Assembly (NCBI GenBank): GCA_029881775.1 | Contig: JAOULY010000001.1 | Span: forward strand, 1-39,649 | DNA length: 39,649 nt | From: Gammaproteobacteria bacterium | GTDB lineage: Bacteria > Pseudomonadota > Gammaproteobacteria > UBA9214 | Direction of reading: 5' to 3' | Shown: in pieces, positions 32,918 through 39,649 of the stretch | Position numbering within the stretch: the first letter of the stretch is position 1 | Layout of the letters: each line of letters opens with the position of its first letter | Position numbers and translations under genes: made by a program | The notes under the pieces: generated by a model | What the model saw: only the letters and a program-made list of their open reading frames with translations | Databases searched by the model: none | Told to the model about the DNA's origin: nothing

Positions 32918-33944
32918 ATGCCTGTGACATGCGCTGGCGGAGGAACACCGCGGCAGTGAACAGCAGCAGGGCACCGGCCTGGTGAATAGCCGCCAGGGGT
33001 ACCGGTACATGCAGCAGTAGTGTCGAGATGCCGAGCGCCACCTGCAGTATCATGGCAGCCAACAGCAGGTGCAGCCCGATCCTGATGCGCGGCGGCAGTT
33101 GCTGGCGCAGCGAGACCAGCCACAGCGCGCTGACCGACAGGAATACCAGCAGGGCGAGCAGGCGGTGATCAAATTGTACGGTCGCTATGTTTTCAAAAAA
33201 GTTACGCCATACCGGTTCCTGCATGAACATAACCTGCGGTACCCAGTGGCCATCCATAAGCGGGAATGTATTGTAGGCATGGCCGGCCTTAAGGCCGGCA
33301 ACGAAACCACCTGACAGGATAGTAATGAATAGCAGCCCTGTCAGCAGGCCAGTCGCCCGTTTCAGCCGCAGCGGAATTGCGCCGGATTCTGCACGACCGA
33401 ACCACAGGCCGATGGCGATATGCAGCATCCAGGCATAAATCAAGACGGCCAGTCCCAGGTGCGCCGTTAACCGGTACTGGCTGACGTGCGGGTTGTCGAC
33501 CAGTCCGCTCTTCACCATGTACCAGCCAAGCAGTCCCTGCAGGCCACCCAGCACAAACAGGGCCGCCAGTTTCGGCACCAGCGGTCGTCGTACAAAACCC
33601 CGGAAAAGAAAATACAGGAACGGAAGCAGAAATACGGTACCGATCATCCGGCCGAGCACACGGTGCGCATATTCAAACCAGTAGATTTGCTTGAATCCGT
33701 GCAAGTCCATGGTGAAGTTTACTTTCTGGAATTCAGGTGACTGCCGGTACAGCTCGAACGTGTCGTTCCACTCGGCCTCGCTCAGGGGCGGTATCACACC
33801 GAAAATGGGATCCCATTGCACCATGGACAGTCCCGATCCGGTCAGCCGGGTTACGCCACCGAGTATTACCATCGAGAAGACCATCAGGCAGCAGATCAGC
33901 AGCCAGGCTGCAATCTGCCGATCATGTTGTGTTTCATTTTTCAT
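32916..33944 (-). CDS. ctaA: Heme A synthase (COX15/CtaA)
   Basis: A 342-residue integral membrane protein with about eight transmembrane segments and the COX15/CtaA signatures: MVILGGVTRLTGSGLSMVQWDPI, EYAHRVLGRMIG and FDHRLLALLVF, whose histidines bind heme. It converts heme O to heme A for an aa3-type oxidase. I take the ATG at 33944 (MKNETQHDRQIAAW); a longer frame from 34007 would begin at TTG and adds 21 unlikely residues. No oxidase subunit genes are inside the window, so they probably lie elsewhere. Confidence 0.93.
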   Translation of the reverse strand: MKNETQHDRQIAAWLLICCLMVFSMVILGGVTRLTGSGLSMVQWDPIFGVIPPLSEAEWNDTFELYRQSPEFQKVNFTMDLHGFKQIYWFEYAHRVLGRMIGTVFLLPFLYFLFRGFVRRPLVPKLAALFVLGGLQGLLGWYMVKSGLVDNPHVSQYRLTAHLGLAVLIYAWMLHIAIGLWFGRAESGAIPLRLKRATGLLTGLLFITILSGGFVAGLKAGHAYNTFPLMDGHWVPQVMFMQEPVWRNFFENIATVQFDHRLLALLVFLSVSALWLVSLRQQLPPRIRIGLHLLLAAMILQVALGISTLLLHVPVPLAAIHQAGALLLFTAAVFLRQRMSQA

Positions 33945-34087
33945 TGTGACAGGAAGGCTAATTCCGTAATTCCCGGGCAAGCAATATTGTACCTGAAAAC
34001 TTTTCAACGGTCGGCAGTTTGTCTTGTGTTTGCACGGGATTAAAGGACTGCGCTAACATCAATTCCGGATATCAGGCGGGGAACAGT

Positions 34088-34588
34088 ATGCATCGGCTAA
34101 TTATTTTAGCAGCCCTGGCAACGGCATTACTTGCGTTTATATACAGCGATCAGCTCGGTATGGATTTTGCACCGGCGCCCGAGAGCGTAACAGCCGCTGA
34201 TGGTAAAACGCTTGATGCTACCAAACTGCCGGAACGCGCGGTACTGGATATCACCGTGCATACCGTTGAAGAGCTCCAGGTGTTGTTCGAGCGGGCAGAG
34301 ACGCTCGCGCAAACGCCGCGTGTGAATGAAGATAACGCCAGGGTCGTGCTGGTACTGCATGGTCCCGAGGTGGAGTTTTTCTCCACGCGCAACTATGACC
34401 GCTACCGGGAGATTGTCGATCGGGCTGCGCATCTTGATGCGCTTGATATTGTCGATGTCAGGATTTGCCAGACCATGATGGCAGCGCGCGGTATTGCGCG
34501 TGACGATATTCCGCCATTTATTGAGCAGGTACCCGTTGGAACGGTGGAAGTCGAGCGCTTGCTTGGCGAAGGGTATGTCTATTTCTAG
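34088..34588 (+). CDS. Membrane-anchored DsrE-like protein
   Basis: A 166-residue protein with an N-terminal hydrophobic segment (RLIILAALATALLAFIY) and a DsrE/DsrF-like fold after it (ARVVLVLHGPEVEFFSTRNYD). A single cysteine lies at the usual family position in RICQTMMAARGI (Cys127). DsrE-like proteins bind sulfur on this cysteine or act as sulfur-trafficking partners. The anchor would place this one in the periplasm. GGGGAA lies just before the ATG at 34088; a longer frame from 34019 has no ribosome site. Function by family only. Confidence 0.82.
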   Translation: MHRLIILAALATALLAFIYSDQLGMDFAPAPESVTAADGKTLDATKLPERAVLDITVHTVEELQVLFERAETLAQTPRVNEDNARVVLVLHGPEVEFFSTRNYDRYREIVDRAAHLDALDIVDVRICQTMMAARGIARDDIPPFIEQVPVGTVEVERLLGEGYVYF

Positions 34589-34664
34589 GGAACGTCTGGT
34601 TAATTACCGGTACGCCGCCAGTGCGCTCCTCGCAACGACGAATCAGTCATGGTTGCGGGCGGGG

Positions 34665-34919
34665 TCAAACCACTTCTGTTCGAGTGACCTGGCCGTTATT
34701 ATCGAGGTAAAGGTGTAACTGTCCGCGGCAGGGAATGCGTTCACCGTCACGGTTCGCGCATTCCAGCAGCAACTCGTCGAACTCTACTTCAACAAACAGT
34801 TCGTTGCCGGTTTCCAGTATTATGTTGTAGCGCAATGACTGGTTGTCTATCAGTCCGTTCTGCGAACAGAAGCGCGACAGCTCCCTGCAGGACATCAGGA
34901 ATGTTTCAAGGGATGACAT
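34665..34919 (-). CDS. Small hypothetical protein
   Basis: An 84-residue cytoplasmic protein that I do not recognise (MSSLETFLMSCRELSRFCSQ; YNIILETGNELFVEVEFDELLLECANRDGE). Balanced composition and an amphipathic beta pattern suggest a real small gene. It starts 18 bases after the stop of another small minus-strand frame, so the two may form an operon. No strong ribosome site is visible. Confidence 0.5.
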   Translation of the reverse strand: MSSLETFLMSCRELSRFCSQNGLIDNQSLRYNIILETGNELFVEVEFDELLLECANRDGERIPCRGQLHLYLDNNGQVTRTEVV

Positions 34920-34937
34920 GATGACGTGTCGGATACC

Positions 34938-35153
34938 CTATGCGGGCTGGTTGTTGCGGGCGTCCCTGCTGTTTCCGTTATTCTGTTGCAGGTAAGTCAG
35001 CCGCGTTGCCTCCGATTCGAAATAGATCTTGACCGCGAGACGGCCACTTCCCTCTATGACGAACGGTTTGGATGCCAGGCTTTGCAGCGGCTCCCCGGTG
35101 ACCGGGTCGGTTGTTGTAATTATCAATGTTGCCCCTCCCTTAACCTGATGCAT
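34938..35153 (-). CDS. Small hypothetical protein
   Basis: A 71-residue protein of unknown function (MHQVKGGATLIITTTDPVTGEP; GSGRLAVKIYFESEATRLTYL). There is no signal peptide, cysteine or metal motif. It is weakly supported: no good Shine-Dalgarno precedes the ATG, but composition is protein-like and it lies close upstream of the 84-residue gene in the same direction. Confidence 0.45.
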   Translation of the reverse strand: MHQVKGGATLIITTTDPVTGEPLQSLASKPFVIEGSGRLAVKIYFESEATRLTYLQQNNGNSRDARNNQPA

Positions 35154-35252
35154 TTATGAAACGCGACAAACGGATAAGAATGGCTTTTTTCGAGTATAGG
35201 ATATCTGGCGCATGATGCAATGCAGCCGGGGGGCGTGAGCAGATGTGGAATT

Positions 35253-35285
35253 GTTAACCGGGCAGCAGGCAGCTGCCCGGTTAAC
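35253..35285 (-). terminator. Hairpin downstream of phosphoribulokinase
   Basis: A perfect 14-bp inverted repeat, GTTAACCGGGCAGC (35253-35266) and GCTGCCCGGTTAAC (35272-35285), with a five-base loop, lies 17 bases past the prk stop codon. There is only a short A/T-rich run (AATT) after it on the minus strand, so it is a terminator-like hairpin rather than a textbook terminator. Confidence 0.6.
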
Positions 35286-35302
35286 AGGGGTGGTCGGGCG
35301 TG

Positions 35303-36175
35303 TTAGCCGCGTTCCTTCATCATGCGTTCAATAATTGGCGCCAGGATGATTTCCATGGCAAAACCCATCTTGCCCGCCGGTACGACAATGGTATTACGGC
35401 GCGACATAAACGAGTCATCCAGCATATTGAGCAGGTAGGGGAAGTCGATATCCAGGCTATTCGGGTCGCGGAAGCGAATGACCACGAAGCTTTCGTCGGG
35501 TGTCGGGATATCGCGTGCAATGAACGGATTGGATGTATCGACTGTCGGTACGCGCTGGAAATTGATATCCGTGCGTGAAAACTGCGGTGTAATGTAATGC
35601 ACGTAGTCATGCATCCGTCGCAGGATCGTGTCGGTCACAACATCGGCGGAATAACCGCGTTGTTCGCAGTCGCGGTGAATTTTCTGAATCCATTCCAGGT
35701 TGACGATAGGCACTACGCCGATCAGTAGATCAACATGCTTGGCAACATCAGCATCGTCCGTAACGATGCCGCCGTGCAGACCTTCGTAGAACAGCAGGTC
35801 AGTGCCTTCGCCTACTTTTTCCCAGGATGTGAACTCGCCGGGGTTTTGGCCAAATGGTTCCGCCTCTTCAACACTATGCAGGTAGTAACGGCGATCGCAG
35901 GCGCCGGTATCGCCGTAGCTTTTGAAAGTATCCTCGAGCTTGTCGAAAACATTCGCTTCGGGACCAAAGTGGCTGAAATTCGTATTGCCCTGTTCTTCTG
36001 CCTCGGCCATGGCTTTTTTCATGGCAGCGCGGTCGTAACGGTGATAGCTGTCACCCTCGATCACAACCGGGTTGACGCCTTCGCGCAGGAAGATGTGCTC
36101 AAATGCGACCTTGACGGTCGTGGTGCCCGCGCCGGATGAACCGGTCACCGCGATAATCGGATGTTTTTTGGACAT
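35303..36175 (-). CDS. prk: Phosphoribulokinase
   Basis: A 290-residue cytoplasmic kinase of the proteobacterial octameric PRK type, converting ribulose 5-phosphate to ribulose 1,5-bisphosphate, the substrate of RuBisCO. The P-loop GSSGAGTTTV lies at residues 12-21, followed by EGDSYHRYDR, FYEGLHGG and HRDCEQRGYSADVV. Length and motifs match the class in autotrophic proteobacteria. AGGAGC lies just before the ATG. RuBisCO genes are not in this window. It is divergent from the SulP transporter gene. This is the main evidence for autotrophy. Confidence 0.96.
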   Translation of the reverse strand: MSKKHPIIAVTGSSGAGTTTVKVAFEHIFLREGVNPVVIEGDSYHRYDRAAMKKAMAEAEEQGNTNFSHFGPEANVFDKLEDTFKSYGDTGACDRRYYLHSVEEAEPFGQNPGEFTSWEKVGEGTDLLFYEGLHGGIVTDDADVAKHVDLLIGVVPIVNLEWIQKIHRDCEQRGYSADVVTDTILRRMHDYVHYITPQFSRTDINFQRVPTVDTSNPFIARDIPTPDESFVVIRFRDPNSLDIDFPYLLNMLDDSFMSRRNTIVVPAGKMGFAMEIILAPIIERMMKERG

Positions 36176-36568
36176 TTGGAAGCTCCTGGCCCTGTCTGAT
36201 TGTTTGTTTGTGGTCGCAGAGTCCCTTGCGCCGACAGATCAGCCGACCGGTCACCTGTGGATGCTGCGTATGCTTTCGAGCAGCGTATTGAACCATTATT
36301 ACGATGCCGGACTCAAGCCACCATTGCTTACCTCGAAGAGAAGACGAAAATAACGGTACGAAACATCCAGATATTTTTATATGTGGGTATAGATTATTTA
36401 TATGAGGCAAGTCTGGCGGGAGACCGGCACGGCAGCCGGTATTTTTTAAATTTTATTACGGTAATCAGGGCACAGTATTTCAGCTCTGTCGTATTTCTGC
36501 ATATAATGAAGAGTTTCTGGCAGCGCGAAAACAGCGCAGACAATTTTTCAAGGAATTCGCACTATCCA
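36176..36568. other. Divergent intergenic region between prk and the SulP gene
   Basis: About 390 bases hold both promoters. On the plus strand TATAAT (36502-36507) with a weak TTCAGC (36479-36484) is the best candidate for the transporter. An in-frame extension of the transporter gene back to 36200 is open but has no protein character or ribosome site. I see no inverted repeat of LysR/CbbR type that I would defend. Confidence 0.45.
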
Positions 36569-38329
36569 ATGAGTATATCTACGACGACTGAAAGATGGCG
36601 GGAGCACTTCCTGCCTTTCATGAGCTGGATCGGCGAACTTAAAAAACCCGGTGTGGTGCGTGCCGACATTATTGCCGGCATAACCGTGGCACTGGTGCTG
36701 GTTCCCCAGTCGATGGCGTATGCGCAGCTCGCCGGCCTGCCACCCTATTACGGTCTGTATGCCTCGTTCCTGCCCGGCATCATCGCGGCGTTGTTCGGGT
36801 CATCACGCCAGTTGGCAACCGGTCCGGTTGCCGTGGTGTCGTTGATGACGGCTTCGGCGCTGGAGCCGATTGCCGGCGCCAACCAGGAACTCTACATTGC
36901 CTACGCCATCATGCTCGCGCTGATGGTCGGTATTTTCCAGTTGAGCCTCGGCCTGCTGCGCCTGGGTGTGCTGGTGAACTTTCTTTCGCACCCGGTGGTG
37001 GTTGGTTTTACCAATGCAGCTGCCATCATTATCGGCACCTCGCAACTCGGCAAACTGTTCGGTGTGTCGGTTGAAAAGGCCGATCACACCTATGAGACAG
37101 TATTCAACACGCTGGTCGAGGCGACGCGCAGTACGCACATGGAAACGCTGTTAATGGCAATTCTCGCGCTCGGCATCATGATCCTGCTGAAGCGTTACTT
37201 GCGAAAAATACCGAATGTACTGACGGCAGTTGCCGTAACCACGGTCATTTCGTGGCAGATCGGTTTCGAGGGTATGGGCGGCCAGGTGGTTGGTGCAATT
37301 CCGGCCGGGTTACCGCCGCTGGCATTGCCGACCATTGATTTCCAGGTAATGACCCAGCTACTCAGTGTTGCCGCGGTGGTCTCCATTATCGGCTTTATGG
37401 AAGCGATTTCGATTGCCAAGGCGATGGCGGCGCGTACGCGCCAGCGGCTGGATGCCAACCAGGAGCTGGTTGGCCAGGGCCTGGGTAATATCATATCCAG
37501 TTTTTCCGGCGGCTATGCAGTATCCGGTTCATTCTCACGCTCTGCTGTCAATATCAGTGCCGGTGCCGTTACCGGCTTTTCCGCAGTCGTTACCGGTATC
37601 GTTGTGGCTATTGCGCTGATTGCACTGACGCCGCTGTTGTATTACCTGCCGCAGGCAACACTGGCTGCCGTTATTATCATGGCGGTCATCAACCTCGTAA
37701 AAATCGATCCCATCAAGCATGCCTGGAAAGTACAGCGTCATGATGCGGTTGTCGCGGTAATAACCTTTTTCCTCACCCTGGTGTGGGCGCCGCACCTCGA
37801 CAAGGGCATCCTGGTCGGAGTGATGCTGTCACTGGCGTTGTTCCTTTATCGCACCATGGCGCCGCGCATCGCTGTGTTGTCACGTGACCCGGACGGAACT
37901 TTGCGTGATGCCGAGGTGCGTAGATTACAAACCTGCCGGAATATTTCCCTGATCCGCTTTGACGGTCCGCTGTATTTTGCCAATACCGGTTATTTCGAGG
38001 ACAAGGTGCTGGAGCGTGTTGCGCTCAAGCCTGATCTCAAGTTCGTCATCATCGACGCAGAAGGAATTAACGAGATCGACGCCACCGGTGAGGAAATGCT
38101 GCATAACCTTATCGGGCGCCTCAAGGAGTCCGGCATTGAGCTGATTATTGCGCGCGCGAAGAAACAGTTATGGGATACCTTCGAGCGTACCAAGCTGCTG
38201 GAAGCGCTCGGTTCGGATCACATGTTTGCCTTGCGGACACAGGCATTCAACTACGCCTGGGACCGGCTCGGCGACAATCACGCCGAGACTTGCCCGCTAC
38301 GGGTGCCGCAACCGATCGAGCAGGGGTGA
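36569..38329 (+). CDS. SulP family anion transporter with STAS domain
   Basis: A 586-residue inner-membrane protein with the SulP signature GITVALVLVPQSMAYAQLAGLPPYYGLYAS (positions about 33-62). It has ten to fourteen membrane segments, SGSFSRSAVNISAGA in the core, and a C-terminal STAS domain from about residue 455 (ISLIRFDGPLYFANTGYFED; IDAEGINEIDATGEEML). The start at 36569 has AAGGAA about 13 bases upstream and gives the family's usual N-terminus. SulP proteins move sulfate or bicarbonate; some chemolithoautotrophs use them to take up inorganic carbon. Adjacency to phosphoribulokinase favours bicarbonate here (inference); sulfate remains possible. Confidence 0.9.
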   Translation: MSISTTTERWREHFLPFMSWIGELKKPGVVRADIIAGITVALVLVPQSMAYAQLAGLPPYYGLYASFLPGIIAALFGSSRQLATGPVAVVSLMTASALEPIAGANQELYIAYAIMLALMVGIFQLSLGLLRLGVLVNFLSHPVVVGFTNAAAIIIGTSQLGKLFGVSVEKADHTYETVFNTLVEATRSTHMETLLMAILALGIMILLKRYLRKIPNVLTAVAVTTVISWQIGFEGMGGQVVGAIPAGLPPLALPTIDFQVMTQLLSVAAVVSIIGFMEAISIAKAMAARTRQRLDANQELVGQGLGNIISSFSGGYAVSGSFSRSAVNISAGAVTGFSAVVTGIVVAIALIALTPLLYYLPQATLAAVIIMAVINLVKIDPIKHAWKVQRHDAVVAVITFFLTLVWAPHLDKGILVGVMLSLALFLYRTMAPRIAVLSRDPDGTLRDAEVRRLQTCRNISLIRFDGPLYFANTGYFEDKVLERVALKPDLKFVIIDAEGINEIDATGEEMLHNLIGRLKESGIELIIARAKKQLWDTFERTKLLEALGSDHMFALRTQAFNYAWDRLGDNHAETCPLRVPQPIEQG

Positions 38330-38358
38330 TAGCGGGGCTCGTGTTGTTTTGTTGTACC

Positions 38359-38442
38359 GTCATTGCGGGCCTGGCGCGGCAATCCGGTAATTCAGGATCA
38401 ATTGTTTAAGGATTGCCGCGTCACTTCGTTCCGCGCAATGAC
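38359..38442. repeat. Inverted-repeat element with GTCATTGCG ends
   Basis: GTCATTGCG (38359-38367) pairs with CGCAATGAC (38434-38442), and inside it GCGGCAATCC (38376-38385) pairs with GGATTGCCGC (38410-38419). The 84-base non-coding element lies between the SulP gene and trmB and resembles the widespread CGTCATTGCG palindromic intergenic repeats of proteobacteria. It encodes nothing. Confidence 0.75.
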
Positions 38443-38458
38443 ACCGTCGGCATAGTCT

Positions 38459-39154
38459 TTATTCATCAACTTGTCTGCGTTCGAACAGCAGGTCCCAGAC
38501 CCCGTGGCCGAGCCGCTGACCGCGCTGCTCGAATTTTGTCAACGGCCGGTATTCCGGCTTCACCGAGTAGTTGCCATCACCCGCGCAATTCCTGAATGAG
38601 GCTGACGCCTGCAGCACGGCCAGTGCATGTTCCGCGTAGTCCTGCCAGTCGGTTGCCATATGAAATATGCCGCCCGGCCGCAGTTTGCGTGCGATCAGCT
38701 GAACAAATCCGGGTTGTACGATGCGACGCTTGTGGTGGCGTTTCTTGTGCCAGGGGTCGGGGAAAAACAGCAGCAGCCTGTCGAGGCTGTTATCCGGTAT
38801 ACAATCCGTTAACACCTTGACCGCATCCGTGTTGCAGATGCGAACATTATTGATACCGCGTTTCTGCAGTAACTGCAGCAGGTGACCCACGCCGGGTCGA
38901 TGGACCTCGATACCGATGAAGTCATGTTCAGGCTGCTGTGCGGCGATCTCTGCGAGTGCTTCGCCATTGCCAAAGCCGATTTCGAGTGTGCGCGGTGCGG
39001 TACGGCCAAACAACGCGTCGAGGTCCACGGGTGAGTCAGGCGTTATGCCGTATAGCGGCCATAACTCATCGAGTGCGCGTTGCTGGCCACGCGTGATGCG
39101 TCCCTCGCGCTTGACGAATGACTGGATAGTGCGGTGGTGACGTTCTTCGTTCAA
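38459..39154 (-). CDS. trmB: tRNA (guanine-N7-)-methyltransferase
   Basis: A 231-residue SAM-dependent enzyme that makes 7-methylguanosine at position 46 of tRNA. Signatures are RTLEIGFGNGEALAEIA for SAM binding, FIGIEVHRPGVGHLL, LLLFFPDPWHKKRHHKRR for catalysis and tRNA contact, and KFEQRGQRLGHGVWDL at the C-terminus. Length is typical. It is flanked on both sides by palindromic repeat elements with the same core ends. Confidence 0.96.
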   Translation of the reverse strand: MNEERHHRTIQSFVKREGRITRGQQRALDELWPLYGITPDSPVDLDALFGRTAPRTLEIGFGNGEALAEIAAQQPEHDFIGIEVHRPGVGHLLQLLQKRGINNVRICNTDAVKVLTDCIPDNSLDRLLLFFPDPWHKKRHHKRRIVQPGFVQLIARKLRPGGIFHMATDWQDYAEHALAVLQASASFRNCAGDGNYSVKPEYRPLTKFEQRGQRLGHGVWDLLFERRQVDE

Positions 39155-39199
39155 GGCATCGCTCTTCAGCTTGTGATTCCGGGGTATTTCAATGATCCG

Positions 39200-39307
39200 C
39201 TGATTGATTCGTCATTGCGAGCGCGATGTGCATGGCCCGGGCCAGCCGCTCACTCGCGATGCAAGTTCACCCTCTTCATGTCGCCGTCGCAATGACGAAT
39301 CAATCAG
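39200..39307. repeat. 108-bp element with perfect 21-bp terminal inverted repeats
   Basis: The left end (39200-39220) and right end (39287-39307) are perfect 21-bp inverted repeats containing GATTCGTCATTGCGA. The interior (39221-39286) is GC-rich and encodes nothing. The GTCATTGCG core is shared with the element at 38359-38442. It could be a small non-autonomous mobile element or a REP-like structure. Confidence 0.75.
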
Positions 39308-39359
39308 ACTGTCCTTAGGTGTTATTATCGGCTGACAATACAGCATAGGTGGGGTGCTT

Positions 39360-39649
39360 ATGGAGTTTTCACTGGAAGCGTTGCAGGGCCTGGTATCGCG
39401 GATTTCCGAATACGCAACGATGGAAACGGGTTTGCAACTTGCGGTGGTTGCCGCTGCGCTGCTGGTGGCCGGTTTTATTCATCGCCCGGCTGACAGGGTA
39501 TTGTCTGCACGACTGGACCGGACTGCCCTGAAACTGCCGGGCGAGGTGGTGCTGCGACTTGCCCGGCGACTGGTCTTCCCGCTGGCTGCCTTGCTGGCCG
39601 TGTTGCTCGGCCTGTTTGTTTTCCGCGTTCTCGGTTACCCGGTCGGCTT
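39360..39649 (+). CDS. N-terminus of an integral membrane protein, possibly MscS-like (partial)
   Basis: The frame from ATG at 39360, preceded by AGGTGGGG, is open to the end of the window (96 complete codons). It shows an amphipathic start (MEFSLEALQGLVSRISEYA), a membrane segment (LQLAVVAAALLVAGFI), a basic loop (HRPADRVLSARLDRTALKLP) and a second segment (LVFPLAALLAVLLGLFVFRVLG). This resembles the N-terminal region of larger MscS-family mechanosensitive channels, but the diagnostic pore domain lies beyond the window. Confidence 0.7.
   Translation, partial: MEFSLEALQGLVSRISEYATMETGLQLAVVAAALLVAGFIHRPADRVLSARLDRTALKLPGEVVLRLARRLVFPLAALLAVLLGLFVFRVLGYPVG

Noticed and set aside
36200..36568. 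Upstream extension of the SulP reading frame (123 codons)
   Set aside because: Protein composition is random, no ribosome site at 36200, and SulP proteins begin near the residues encoded at 36569.

Overview
The window reads as chromosomal DNA of a chemolithoautotrophic, sulfur-oxidising gammaproteobacterium of the Chromatiales/Ectothiorhodospiraceae kind. This is inferred from gene content: a proteobacterial-type phosphoribulokinase (Calvin cycle), a Gly/Tyr-rich sulfur globule protein, YeeE/YedE, rhodanese and DsrE-like sulfur proteins, many c-type cytochromes, heme A synthase, and the sucrose-solute operon known from salt-tolerant methylotrophs and nitrifiers. I see no tRNA, rRNA, CRISPR array, IS element or phage gene. 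No genus can be named from the sequence alone.

Layout. 1-3144: a patatin-like lipase and a HerA-type ATPase. 3145-3784: intergenic, with a decayed rhodanese remnant. 3785-9649: sucrose operon (sucrose-phosphate synthase, phosphatase, fructokinase, amylosucrase) with overlapping start/stop codons. 9738-12983 (minus): an exported-sulfur operon (small Cys-tailed protein, YeeE/YedE transporter, ADO/PCO-type thiol dioxygenase, rhodanese), with an FNR-type box in front and an intrinsic terminator behind. 13050-15983: MlaC-like protein, sulfur globule protein, and a divergent diheme cytochrome/DUF302 pair with a second FNR-type box between them. 16010-31171: a large extracytoplasmic electron-transfer locus. 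31236-34919: TPMT-type methyltransferase, small cytochrome c, heme A synthase, DsrE-like protein and small hypotheticals. 34938-38329: small hypothetical, phosphoribulokinase and divergent SulP transporter. 38359-39649: trmB between two inverted-repeat elements and the start of a membrane protein.

The most striking region is 16130-31171. A membrane-anchored 2x[4Fe-4S] FAD/NAD(P) protein (minus strand, overlapping a Sel1/ankyrin protein) is divergent from a plus-strand run: CcmI-like maturation factor, multi-His membrane protein (probable b-type cytochrome), 21-heme cytochrome, about 30-heme SPOR-domain cytochrome, outer-membrane beta-barrel with its own related SPOR domain, then DUF6502 and DUF5666 genes. 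Taken together (inference) this could carry electrons between NAD(P)H or the membrane pool and the outer membrane: a porin-cytochrome-like conduit unlike the Mtr/Pio/Omc sets I know. Two promoters of this locus carry the same module, a -10 hexamer, one base, then a TGGGAA-start inverted repeat, suggesting one shared regulator. The giant cytochrome contains a base-perfect 233-bp duplication with a 279-bp period, i.e. its heme array has recently expanded.
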